Assembly: GCA_031258625.1 (NCBI GenBank)
Contig: JAIRMO010000161.1
Span: 1 to 13,605 of the forward strand
DNA length: 13,605 nucleotides
Reading direction: 5' to 3'
From: Spirochaetaceae bacterium
Lineage (GTDB): Bacteria > Spirochaetota > Spirochaetia > Treponematales > Breznakiellaceae
Positions 1 through 6,781 of this stretch are shown here, piece by piece. A program made the translations under genes and the position numbers. Numbering within the stretch: the first letter of the stretch is position 1; each line of letters opens with the position of its first letter. The notes under the pieces were generated by a model. That model was not told the DNA's origin, made no database searches, and worked only from the letters and a program-made list of their open reading frames with translations.

Positions 1-140
1 ATAAGCGCCGCGTCCCGCCGGTCGGTCTTGATCTTCTTTTCGTTCCCCGGCCGAAACACCGTGTTCGCCGGTATAATCTGGCAGGCTATCCCCTGCTTTT
101 CCAGAAAATGATACCCGTCAAACCCAAGACAGCCCGCCTC
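1..140 (-). pseudogene. IS110-family transposase remnant, N-terminus missing
   Basis: The minus strand from 140 to the window edge reads in one frame as EAGCLGFDGYHFLEKQG, then a variable part, then KIKTDRRDAAL. This matches the N-terminal catalytic part of IS110-family (DEDD, RuvC-like) transposases. The E of 'EAG' at 138-140 corresponds to the second acidic residue, and the two D of TDRRD (codons 21-23 and 12-14) to the third and fourth. The preceding part, which carries the first catalytic Asp and the start codon, is absent. Upstream in frame there are only repeat-derived codons and then the TGA at 168-170, which is the stop of the neighbouring outer-membrane protein gene. No usable start codon lies between. 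The copy therefore cannot encode an active transposase unless it is expressed in an unusual way. The rest lies outside the window. The family call is confident; the state of the C-terminal part is unknown. Confidence 0.8.
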
Positions 141-167
141 TGGGGGCCTAAAACCCCCTATGGGGGC
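128..167 (-). repeat. Intergenic palindromic repeat, copy A (partial)
   Basis: Read on the minus strand, this starts directly after the TGA of the outer-membrane protein gene with GCCCCCATAGGGGG, TTTT, AGGCCCCC and a GGCGGG-like end. Copy C at 5613 begins the same way (CCCCCATAGGGGG, TTT, CAGGCCCCC). Only the head of the repeat remains. Its far end overlaps the first bases of the IS110 transposase remnant, so the junction looks like a recombination point. Confidence 0.7.
150..167 (-). terminator. Possible short intrinsic terminator after the outer-membrane protein gene
   Basis: On the minus strand CCCCC-ATA-GGGGG (166 down to 154) forms a 5-bp all-GC stem with a 3-nt loop and is followed at once by TTTT (153-150). 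It starts a few bases after the stop codon. The stem is short and the U tract is only four bases, so it is a weak candidate. It also belongs to the repeat family head, so termination may be a property of the repeat. Confidence 0.4.
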
Positions 168-1862
168 TCAGAAATTCCGGGAATAGGAGATCGAAAGGGT
201 GGTTTCAAAACCGAATTCCGGGGCGGTCCCCTCCTCGTGGCGGAGATCAAAAATCACGGAACCCCCGGCAAAGAATTTCAGGGTGAATCCGGGGAGGAAG
301 TTCCAGGTTATTTCCCCCTGGGCGGTCAAAATGTTTTCGGGCCTTCCCGTGGGGCTTACTTCACTAAAACTATCCCGCCCTTTGGTCCAGTCCCAACAAA
401 TGGTATGTTCCCCCCGGCGGATAAAGGAGATGCCCAGGGCGGTCCCCCAGGGTTCCTTCAGGAGCTTCGTTCCCAGGGCGATAAGCAGGGTGTCCCTGCC
501 TTGGGGATGGCCGATCCATCTATAACGGAGTCCCTTTTCGCTGAGCTCCGGGAGCCGCCGCATGGAAATAAAACTGGCAAAGGGGCTGGAGAGGACGTAT
601 AAATAGGGATCGGTATAAACCAATTCCCCGTAAAAAGAGACCCCCCAGGAGGTAAAACCGGGGTTATACTCCAGGCCTGCTAAATATCCCAGGCCGTTTG
701 GGCTCTGAATATCGGGCCACCGTTCCTTTTCATAGGAGGTGGAAAATTCATTCATCACCAACTGGCCGTAAAGGGCCAAACCCGGCATGACCGCCCATTC
801 AAGATCGATCGAAAAGAGGGAGCCCGCGAGGGAACCCTCCACGGCATTTCCCCGGGGCCCCAGGCTCCGCCAGGGTTCATAGTCATTCCAGGCAAAAAAA
901 GAATGGAAGACCCCCAGAGGGATAAAAAAACGTAGTTCCGGGGGCGAATTGCCCGCCATAATCCCCTCAGTGAAGCCAATGGAAAGGCGGCGGAAAAAAC
1001 GCGCGTCTATCCGGTGCAGGTAAAGATACCGCCCGGTGGTTTGGGTAAGTTCCCCGGAAGATGCCGGGCCAAACCCCGGGGCAAAAAGGGTGTCCGTGGA
1101 AAGAGGAAACTGGCTTATAAGAAACGAATATTTAAAATCAGGGAAAAAAAAGGAAATTCTGCCGAAATCGTAAAAATCCGGGGTGTCCGAAAGGGCCAGG
1201 TTCCCGGTCTTGCCCGGCCCAAAGGAAAGGCGGTCCCGGCCCAGTTGAAAACTCCACCAGGGCCCGGCCGCGGCGGCAAAGGCCCGGAGGGGCATATTGA
1301 GATCCACCCGTTCCGGGAGATAGGGGAGGTTGGTATTTACCAGGGCCCCCGGATCCTCGTAAGCGGAGGGTTCCGCAGTCAGTAGCGGTTCGGCGTTGAG
1401 AAGCAGGTAATCGGTAAAAAACAAATTCACCGGAAGGGAAAAAAAGGCCGGACTATCGTGGATTCCCCGGATCCAGTACACCTCCCTATTGGTCCTGACC
1501 CGCAGCTCCGGGGCGGCCTGTACCCCAAGGGACAGGTTGAAGACGCCCCGGGGGAACAGCACTTTGGGGTTGAGGGCCTTTATGATCCGGTCATAGGCGG
1601 CCAAGCCGGGGCCGGAAAGGGTGTCGAGATTGAGATCTCGCAGTATCCCTCGGATTTCATTTCCCGAAAAAGGCGGGGTAAGGGAGGTAAAACTTATTCC
1701 CCCTTCCCGGACCAGGAACCGGAGGTCTTCCAAAAGGGGATCCCCCGGGGAGATCATCACCACCGGTTCGGCATAAAGCCTGAGGGCCAGAAAAAAGAAG
1801 ACCGGGAGACTCAAGGCGAGGCGGATGACCCGTCTTAAAAAAGGGCGGGGTGAAGCAATCAT
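168..1862 (-). CDS. Predicted outer-membrane beta-barrel protein, possibly Wzi-like
   Basis: A 564-residue protein starting at ATG 1862-1860. Seen: an N-terminal basic stretch and a hydrophobic segment ending near LYA at residues 29-31, consistent with a Sec signal peptide. Alternating aromatic/hydrophobic stretches follow through the rest of the protein, and the C-terminus ends in ...SISYSRNF, the terminal Phe typical of Bam-assembled barrels. A helical segment after the signal (GDPLLEDLRFLVREGG, then PPFSGNEIRGIL) and a GPGKTGNLALSD block in the barrel resemble the capsule-assembly Wzi family, which anchors surface polysaccharide in the outer membrane. That match is from memory and moderate at best; a generic porin-like protein is the alternative. 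The start has no strong Shine-Dalgarno but is the only Met that keeps the full signal peptide. A TATCAT box lies about 30 nt upstream. Divergent from the helicase gene; single-gene unit. Confidence 0.75.
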   Translation of the reverse strand: MIASPRPFLRRVIRLALSLPVFFFLALRLYAEPVVMISPGDPLLEDLRFLVREGGISFTSLTPPFSGNEIRGILRDLNLDTLSGPGLAAYDRIIKALNPKVLFPRGVFNLSLGVQAAPELRVRTNREVYWIRGIHDSPAFFSLPVNLFFTDYLLLNAEPLLTAEPSAYEDPGALVNTNLPYLPERVDLNMPLRAFAAAAGPWWSFQLGRDRLSFGPGKTGNLALSDTPDFYDFGRISFFFPDFKYSFLISQFPLSTDTLFAPGFGPASSGELTQTTGRYLYLHRIDARFFRRLSIGFTEGIMAGNSPPELRFFIPLGVFHSFFAWNDYEPWRSLGPRGNAVEGSLAGSLFSIDLEWAVMPGLALYGQLVMNEFSTSYEKERWPDIQSPNGLGYLAGLEYNPGFTSWGVSFYGELVYTDPYLYVLSSPFASFISMRRLPELSEKGLRYRWIGHPQGRDTLLIALGTKLLKEPWGTALGISFIRRGEHTICWDWTKGRDSFSEVSPTGRPENILTAQGEITWNFLPGFTLKFFAGGSVIFDLRHEEGTAPEFGFETTLSISYSRNF

Positions 1863-1891
1863 GACCCGTTCAGGGTATCAGGTTTACCCGC

Positions 1892-1897
1892 ATGATA
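1892..1897 (-). promoter_or_regulatory. Candidate -10 box for the outer-membrane protein gene
   Basis: The minus strand reads TTGTATCATG here, with TATCAT placed about 30 nt before the start codon at 1862. It lies just outside repeat copy B, after GGGGTGAT, in the same position relative to the repeat edge as the TATAAT box on the other side. No convincing -35 hexamer is visible. Confidence 0.35.
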
Positions 1898-1899
1898 CA

Positions 1900-2050
1900 A
1901 TCACCCCTCCGCCGGGAGGGTCAGACCCCCGGAGCGGGGCAGGGGAGGGCGGGCCGCTCTCTTCTTTGCCCGCCGCCGGTAGTCGAAGGGGGGAACCGTT
2001 CATTCCCAGAGGGCCGCCCGACGGGGGCAGAAAATCCCCTATGGGGGTGA
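1900..2050 (-). repeat. Intergenic palindromic repeat, copy B
   Basis: Fills the divergent gap between the outer-membrane protein gene and the helicase gene. Read on the minus strand it begins CCCCCATAGGGGATTTT (head, next to the helicase start). It then has the module GGGAATGAACGG, TTCCCCCCTTCG (plus coordinates 1984-2007). An inverted, more diverged module lies at about 1947-1968, followed by the 11-bp near-palindrome GGGTCTGACCC (plus 1919-1929). Both outer edges end in GGGGTGAT pointing outward, each followed by an AT-rich -10-like box. The module also occurs in copies C, D and E. It looks like an inverted pair of REP-like units. Confidence 0.7.
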
Positions 2051-2056
2051 TATAAT
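2051..2056 (+). promoter_or_regulatory. Consensus -10 box directly before the helicase start
   Basis: A perfect TATAAT sits 6 nt before the ATG at 2063, so transcription would be expected to begin at or within a few bases of the A of the start codon. This would make the mRNA leaderless or nearly so. No Shine-Dalgarno at normal spacing is present; the nearest purine run, GGGGGTGA, is about 12 nt away. No good -35 hexamer is found about 17 nt upstream. The box abuts the edge of repeat B. Confidence 0.45.
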
Positions 2057-2062
2057 TGTATT

Positions 2063-5000
2063 ATGGCAAGACAGACTTATGGCAGGACCCCTTGGGGGAA
2101 GTGGTTTATCGACGTTCTGGACAGCTATCAGATGGGGGCCCGCCTTGACCGGGGGAAAAGTTATGCCAATACCGGAAAGGTGCTTTCCCTGGAAATCACG
2201 GACGGAAAGGTAAGGGCCAAGGTTAAGGGAAATTACCGGCCCTTTTACAAGGTGGAGATTTCCTTCCCTCCCCTGGAGAAGGGGGATCGGGTTTTTGCGC
2301 TGATAGAGGAGGACCCCTCCTTGCTGGCCCGGATTGCCGCGGGGGAACTCCCCGAATCCTTCCTGGTTAAACTCAAAAAGGAGGGGATAAACCTTATCCC
2401 CAAACGCTGGAGGGAGATGAAGCGGTCCTGTAATTGCCCGGATTACGGGGATCCCTGTAAACACATGGCGGCGTTGTATTATATCATCGCCCGGGAAATC
2501 GACGCCGATCCCCTGGTACTTTTCCGTCTCCGGGGGATAGATCTCCGGAAGGCCGCGGACCGTTACGGCCTGTCCCTGGACGCCGGGTCCGGCGGACGGG
2601 AACTGCCCCCGCCCTTTACCGTGGAAGTCTTAAGGGGCGGTCTTGCCCCAAACCGGGAGATTCCCCCGGAGCCTCCGGAATTTCCCGAAATCCCCCACTG
2701 TACGGATCTGATCCTCTCCCTCCTGCCCCCGGCGCCCCCCTTCAGTGAAGGGGATTTTTCCCTGGTACTGGCGGAATTCTACCACCGGGCGGCCCGGTTT
2801 ATCCCCTGGGAGGAGGCCGGGGATATCGAGGCCGAGGAACACCGCTTTTCCCGGTCCCGCTGGACCCTGGAATGCCCCGGGGCGAAACCCGCGTCGGTTC
2901 CGGTTTTGATCCGGCAAAGTCCCTCGGGTGAAGGGGAGCGGTATGGCCTCTATGAGGCCTTTACCCGGTTCCGGTCCTTTTCCTCCGACGACGGTACCTC
3001 CTCCTATACCTTCCTCTACTACCTCTTCAAATTTCTCAACCTCCTCTGTTCCGCCGGGGCCCTTATCCCCTGTCCTCTTCTTGAGGGGGAAGAACTGCGG
3101 ATCCTCTGGCTCCCCTATGACCGGCTCCCCCTGATCCGGGAGTGCCTTGACGCCCTGGCCCGGTATGAGGATAGGCTGCTTCCCCTGGAACCGGAACCGA
3201 AGCAGCCGCCTGAGGCCGCCGCATCCCGGGCCGGCACAAAGCTCCCCGCCAAAAACGGCCCGGATCGGGTAAAGGCTTCCTATGCGGCCCCGAGAAGCGT
3301 GGTGGATCTTATCGCCTCGGCCCTGCTCACCGAATGGGTCAGGCGGATTTATTTCCCCCAGACCAAGGGATTCCCGGCGGGGGATAGGAACCTCCGGGAA
3401 CTCCTGGACCTTTTTTTTCAGGGCGGCCTTTGGGACGTGGCTTCCCCGGCCTTGCGGAGTATGCCCCTGGCCATAGCCAACTGGCTGGCGGTACTCAGGA
3501 CGGACTTTTCCGCCTTCAATTACCAATTTACCCTTAAAACCCCGGTGGAAAAACGGAAGTCCCTCCCGGAGGACCAGCGGCCCCCGGATTTTGCCCTCTC
3601 CATGGAGGTCCTTTTAGAAGGGGAGGGAGGGCTTGAAAAGGTTCCCCTCAAGGATGCGGTAAAAAAGACCGGTTCCCTTGAGGTCCTCCGGGCCCCCACG
3701 GCCCTTTCCAACTACCTCCCGGAACTGTCCGCCCTTTCGACCCGCGGCGCCGTCCGGCTTGGCGAGGACCGGCTGGCGGATTTTCTGGATAACGCCGCCC
3801 CCCTGCTTTCCCGGCTGGGGATCGCCGTGGTGTTCCCCAAAAACCTCCACCGGGAACTCAAGCCCCGGCTGGTCCTCCGGGGGGAGGTGAAACAGGCCGG
3901 GGCCTTGGTGAGCTACCTCGGTCTGGACAAACTTTTGGACTGGCAGTGGCAGGTGGCCATCGGGGGCGAGGTTTTAAGCCCCGCGGAATTCCGGGCCCTG
4001 GTAAAACAGAAAAACGCGGTGGTTAAATTCCGGGATAAATTTATCCGCCTGGACCCGGCGGAACTGGCCCGGCTCCTCAAAAGCGCCCAAATCCAGGAGC
4101 CCACGGTCAACGATTTTCTTAAGGCCCATTTTTCCGGGGACAGCGTGCTCTCCTTTGACGCGGAGGAAATCATCCGTAACCTCTTTGCGGAACGGTCATT
4201 CCCCGTCCCCGGCGGCCTCCGGGCGCAGCTCCGGGAGTATCAGGAACGGGGATACCGCTGGATCTGTTCCCTCCTCCTTTCGGGATTCGGCTGTATCCTG
4301 GCGGATGACATGGGCCTGGGGAAAACCATCCAGTCCATCGCGGTCCTCCTCCGGCTCAAGGAGGAGGGGCTTTTGGGGGAGGGCTGCCTCATCGTGGCCC
4401 CGGCGGCGCTCCTGGAAAACTGGGAACGGGAACTGGACCGCTTCGCCCCCTCCCTCTCGGTGGTCCGTTACCACGGCAGCCGCCGCAGCCTGGAAGGGGA
4501 GGGGGAGGTGTTTCTCACCACCTACCAGACCGCGGTCCGGGACAGTGAAAAACTCATCCCCCGCTCCTTTTCCATCCTCATCGCCGACGAGGCCCACCTG
4601 ATGAAAAACGCCGAAACCCGGGGTTCAAAAACCCTGAAACGGCTCCGTTCCCACTACCGGCTGGCCCTTTCGGGCACCCCCGTGGAGAACCGCCTGGAGG
4701 ACATGCGCTCCCTTTTCGACTTTGTCCTTCCGGGCTATCTGGGAACCCAGGCCGAATTCAAGGAAGCCTTTAGGACCCCTATCGAGGTTCTGCGGCAAAA
4801 GGACAAGGCCGAAACCCTCCGGCGGATCACCGGCCCCTTCCTTTTGCGGCGGCTCAAAACCGACAAGAAGGTCATCGCGGACCTGCCGGACAAGGTGAGT
4901 ATCAACGAATACGCGGTCCTGGAAAAGGGGCAGGCCGCCCTCTACGAGAGTATCGTAAAGGCCGCCATGAAAAAGTCGGAAAAGCTGGAGGATCCCCGGG

Positions 5001-5656
5001 ATCGCCGGGCCCTGGTATTGGCCCTCCTCACCAGCCTCAAACAGGTCTGCGATCACCCCCGGGTCTACGACAAGGAAAGCCCCCCCCGGTCCGCCCTTTC
5101 CGGCAAGGCCCGGCTGTTGGTTACCCTGCTCCCGGAGATCCTGGCTAACCGGGAAAAGGCGCTGGTCTTTAGCCAATACGTGGAAGCCCTCTCCTGCCTG
5201 GATGCGATCATCCAAAAAGAACTGGATGAGGCCGTCCTCTGTTACCACGGGGGCCTTACCCAAAAACGCCGGCAGGAGGTGCTGGATCGCTTCCAGACAG
5301 ACCCCGCCAGCCGGATCCTCCTCGTGAGCCTTAAAGCCGGGGGGCTGGGCCTCAACCTTACTGCGGCCAGCCGGGTCATCCACTACGACCTCTGGTACAA
5401 CCCCGCGGTGGAAAACCAGGCCACCGACCGGGTCTTCCGTATCGGCCAAACCCGGAAGGTTTTTGTCCACCGGTTCATTACCCGGAACAGCTTTGAGGAG
5501 AAGATCGATGCCATGCTCAAAAGCAAGCGGGAACTGGCGGATATGACCGTCTCCTCCGGGGAATCCTGGCTTGCCCGGATGAGCCATGAGGAACTAAAAG
5601 CGCTTTTTGGTAGCCCCCATAGGGGGTTTCAGGCCCCCGAAGGGGGGCGCGGGTAG
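2063..5656 (+). CDS. SWIM zinc-finger SNF2-family helicase (DEAD/DEAH superfamily 2)
   Basis: A 1197-residue protein. The N-terminus (YGRTPWGKWF, then RLDRGKSYANTGKVLSLEI) is typical of SWIM-containing proteins. The SWIM zinc ligands are C123, C125, C132 and H134 (CNCPDYGDPCKH). Residues 160-720 form a large region I cannot assign. The SNF2 ATPase core follows: Walker A ADDMGLGKT at 747-755, DEAH at 842-845, SGTPVENR at 870-877, and motif VI QATDRVFRIGQTR at 1119-1131. All are intact, so it should be an active ATP-dependent DNA translocase. Bacterial SWIM-SNF2 proteins are widespread but poorly characterised; roles in transcription or DNA repair are guesses. Single-gene unit flanked by repeats B and C. 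The last 14 residues (1184-1197, SPHRGFQAPEGGRG) are encoded by the start of repeat C, so the native end was probably near ...EELKALFG. Confidence 0.92.
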   Translation: MARQTYGRTPWGKWFIDVLDSYQMGARLDRGKSYANTGKVLSLEITDGKVRAKVKGNYRPFYKVEISFPPLEKGDRVFALIEEDPSLLARIAAGELPESFLVKLKKEGINLIPKRWREMKRSCNCPDYGDPCKHMAALYYIIAREIDADPLVLFRLRGIDLRKAADRYGLSLDAGSGGRELPPPFTVEVLRGGLAPNREIPPEPPEFPEIPHCTDLILSLLPPAPPFSEGDFSLVLAEFYHRAARFIPWEEAGDIEAEEHRFSRSRWTLECPGAKPASVPVLIRQSPSGEGERYGLYEAFTRFRSFSSDDGTSSYTFLYYLFKFLNLLCSAGALIPCPLLEGEELRILWLPYDRLPLIRECLDALARYEDRLLPLEPEPKQPPEAAASRAGTKLPAKNGPDRVKASYAAPRSVVDLIASALLTEWVRRIYFPQTKGFPAGDRNLRELLDLFFQGGLWDVASPALRSMPLAIANWLAVLRTDFSAFNYQFTLKTPVEKRKSLPEDQRPPDFALSMEVLLEGEGGLEKVPLKDAVKKTGSLEVLRAPTALSNYLPELSALSTRGAVRLGEDRLADFLDNAAPLLSRLGIAVVFPKNLHRELKPRLVLRGEVKQAGALVSYLGLDKLLDWQWQVAIGGEVLSPAEFRALVKQKNAVVKFRDKFIRLDPAELARLLKSAQIQEPTVNDFLKAHFSGDSVLSFDAEEIIRNLFAERSFPVPGGLRAQLREYQERGYRWICSLLLSGFGCILADDMGLGKTIQSIAVLLRLKEEGLLGEGCLIVAPAALLENWERELDRFAPSLSVVRYHGSRRSLEGEGEVFLTTYQTAVRDSEKLIPRSFSILIADEAHLMKNAETRGSKTLKRLRSHYRLALSGTPVENRLEDMRSLFDFVLPGYLGTQAEFKEAFRTPIEVLRQKDKAETLRRITGPFLLRRLKTDKKVIADLPDKVSINEYAVLEKGQAALYESIVKAAMKKSEKLEDPRDRRALVLALLTSLKQVCDHPRVYDKESPPRSALSGKARLLVTLLPEILANREKALVFSQYVEALSCLDAIIQKELDEAVLCYHGGLTQKRRQEVLDRFQTDPASRILLVSLKAGGLGLNLTAASRVIHYDLWYNPAVENQATDRVFRIGQTRKVFVHRFITRNSFEEKIDAMLKSKRELADMTVSSGESWLARMSHEELKALFGSPHRGFQAPEGGRG

Positions 5657-5761
5657 AAAAAACCGCTCCCCCCCGCCAGCGGGGAATACGCGGCTCCCTC
5701 CTTCGAGAGCGATGAGGGGAAGGAGGGCGCGGCCCTTCCTCTACCGCCCCGCTTTGGGGGC
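5613..5761 (+). repeat. Intergenic palindromic repeat, copy C
   Basis: Begins inside the 3' end of the helicase gene with CCCCCATAGGGGG, TTT, CAGGCCCCC. Further on are two direct copies of the family module: 5651-5675 (GGGTAG ... ACCGCTCCCCCCCG) and 5681-5705 (GGGGAATACGCGGCTCCC, TCCTTCG). An inverted copy lies at 5719-5739. A perfect hairpin CCCCGC-CA-GCGGGG is at 5671-5684. A 9-bp stem pairs CCCTCCTTC (5696-5704) with GAAGGAGGG (5719-5727). No gene is visible in it beyond the helicase tail. The strong stems could also help end or stabilise the helicase transcript. Confidence 0.7.
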
Positions 5762-5812
5762 CTGACCCCATAGGCGTTTACTTAGGGAACGAGCCCCCTC
5801 TGGGGGCGGGGT

Positions 5813-5861
5813 TTGCATAAATATACGTTTGGGGTCTGACCCTTTACGTATATTTATGCAA
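5813..5861. repeat. Perfect 16-bp inverted repeat around a GGGGTCTGACCC core
   Basis: TTGCATAAATATACGT at 5813-5828 is repeated in reverse complement at 5846-5861. The 17-nt spacer contains GGGGTCTGACCC (5831-5842), itself palindromic. The same core occurs at 1919-1929 and 6003-6013, and in altered form around 5758-5769. The AT-rich arms differ from the GC-rich surroundings. It could be a transposase recognition hairpin, a protein-binding site, or the scar of nested insertion. Confidence 0.8.
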
Positions 5862-5918
5862 GGAATGGGGGGTGGACCCGCTATGCGTATACGTTGCGGA
5901 AAAAGTCCGCCGGTTACC

Positions 5919-5963
5919 CTGATTTTCACGGATTAAAGAGGCTAAAATCAGCATTAATCCGTG
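5919..5963. repeat. Two interleaved inverted repeats
   Basis: CTGATTTT (5919-5926) can pair with AAAATCAG (5944-5951). CACGGATTAA (5927-5936) can pair with TTAATCCGTG (5954-5963). The order is a-b-a'-b', so the two hairpins exclude each other. The 'AATCCGTG' and 'AAAATCAG' words recall short dispersed repeats seen in many environmental bacterial genomes, which is from memory only. A small palindrome GCGTTTA-AG-TAAACGC lies just downstream at 5983-5998. No function is evident. Confidence 0.6.
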
Positions 5964-5987
5964 GATAAATTCTTCCAGTCTTGCGTT

Positions 5988-6132
5988 TAAGTAAACGCCT
6001 ATGGGGTCAGACCCCCCGCCGGTGAGGGTCAGGGCTCCGCCTACCGCGGGCGGGCGAAGGGGGGGGAGCCGCCGCGTTCCCAGGGGGCCGCCTAGCAGGG
6101 GCAGGAAGCCCGCTGGCGGGGGCGGGGGGCTG
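5988..6132 (-). repeat. Intergenic palindromic repeat, copy D
   Basis: Upstream of thrH. Read on the minus strand it contains the family module GGGAACGCGGCGGCTCCC, CCCCCTTCG (plus 6055-6081), preceded by CTGCCCCTGCTAGGCGGCC as in copy B. It ends in GGGGGGTCTGACCCC at plus 6002-6016, then the 23-bp arm of the inverted-repeat element. The end nearest thrH has a CCCGC-TG-GCGGG hairpin (6109-6120) in place of the CCCATAGGG head. It ends where TATAATTG begins. Confidence 0.65.
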
Positions 6133-6138
6133 TATAAT
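6133..6138 (+). promoter_or_regulatory. Consensus -10 box for thrH
   Basis: TATAAT lies 34 nt before the thrH start codon, giving an expected leader of roughly 27 nt. It is the start of TATAATTG, immediately after the G-run that ends repeat D. The same octamer follows the G-run of repeat B before the helicase gene. No recognisable -35 hexamer is present in the GC-rich repeat upstream. Confidence 0.45.
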
Positions 6139-6172
6139 TGACCTGTCCCGGTTCTTATGGTATCGTTGATCC

Positions 6173-6781
6173 ATGCGTCTTATATGTCTTGATCTTGAAG
6201 GGGTATTGATTCCTGAAATCTGGATCGCCTTTTCCGAGGCGGTGGGTATCCCCGAATTGCGGCTGACCACCAGGGATGAACCGGATTATGACAAACTTAT
6301 GCGTTTCCGGCTGGATATCCTGCACAAAAACGGATTAAAACTCGGCGATATTCAAAGGGTCATTAACAGTATGTCCCCCCTGGAGGGGGCGGTGGAATTT
6401 ATCAAAACCCTCAAGGAGCGGACCCAGGTCATCATCCTGTCCGATACCTATGAGGAATTCGCCCGGCCCCTGATGGCCAAGCTGAGGTACCCTACCCTCT
6501 TCTGTAACCGCTTTGTGATTGCCAAAGACGGCTCCATTGCCGATTACACGATCCGTCAAAGGGACGGCAAAAAACAGGCGGTAGCCGCCTTTAAGTCCCT
6601 TAATATCGAAGTTTTTGCCGCGGGGGATTCTTTCAACGATCTGGCCATGATCCGGGAAGCCGGAAACGGCTGTCTTTTCCGGGCCCCGGAAAAGATCCGT
6701 AAGGATCAGGGGGATCTGGTCTGCGTGGATACCTTTGAGGGGCTCCTTTCCCAGATTGACCGCTTTTTATCCCCACCCTAG
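6173..6781 (+). CDS. thrH: ThrH: phosphoserine phosphatase / homoserine phosphotransferase
   Basis: A 202-residue HAD-superfamily enzyme closely matching the ThrH family. Motif I is CLDLEGVLIPEIW with nucleophile D7 and E9 at the position where most HAD enzymes have a second Asp, as in Pseudomonas ThrH. Motif II Ser is S90 (VIILSD), motif III Lys lies in RDGKKQ near 133-134, and motif IV is GDSFND with D152 and D156. All are intact. The family hydrolyses phosphoserine and can pass the phosphate to homoserine, linking serine and threonine synthesis in the cytoplasm. Length is typical. The ATG follows a -10 box by 34 nt, and no clear Shine-Dalgarno is seen. Transcribed alone and convergent with the protease gene. 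Its TAG stop lies in CACCCTAGGGGG at the start of repeat E, so the last residues (SPP) are probably repeat-influenced. Confidence 0.92.
   Translation: MRLICLDLEGVLIPEIWIAFSEAVGIPELRLTTRDEPDYDKLMRFRLDILHKNGLKLGDIQRVINSMSPLEGAVEFIKTLKERTQVIILSDTYEEFARPLMAKLRYPTLFCNRFVIAKDGSIADYTIRQRDGKKQAVAAFKSLNIEVFAAGDSFNDLAMIREAGNGCLFRAPEKIRKDQGDLVCVDTFEGLLSQIDRFLSPP

Larger units (their letters stand above)
5762..6010. mobile_element. MITE-like 249-bp element bounded by 23-bp perfect inverted repeats
   Basis: Bases 5762-5784 (starting CTGACCCCATAGGCG and ending TTTACTTA) and 5988-6010 are exact reverse complements of each other. The interior is clearly more AT-rich than everything around it and contains further nested inverted repeats but no credible coding region. 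I see no clear target-site duplication. The bases outside both ends are themselves diverged inverted repeats (about 5755-5761 and 6011-6020), so the ends may instead be the tails of two facing members of the palindromic repeat family. The size and terminal repeats fit a non-autonomous element; the mobile interpretation is an inference. Confidence 0.45.

Noticed and set aside
4625..5587. A 320-residue minus-strand open frame opposite the helicase core
   Set aside because: It overlaps conserved SNF2 motifs on the other strand and has shadow-like composition, with no recognisable domain or ribosome binding site.
5741..5929. Small minus-strand open frame in the repeat region
   Set aside because: It runs across the inverted repeats and has no ribosome binding site or recognisable sequence; repeats easily give such frames.
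5919..5963. A stable H-type pseudoknot from the interleaved repeats
   Set aside because: The connecting loops would be 0 and 2 nt across stems of 8-10 bp, which is not sterically reasonable. Alternative hairpins are more likely.
5657..6172. A riboswitch or small RNA gene upstream of thrH
   Set aside because: No known aptamer pattern is recognised. The thrH promoter box at 6133 lies downstream of nearly all of this region, leaving a leader of only about 27 nt.
6007..6270. Minus-strand open frame overlapping the thrH start
   Set aside because: It is half repeat sequence and half antisense to the well-supported thrH N-terminus.
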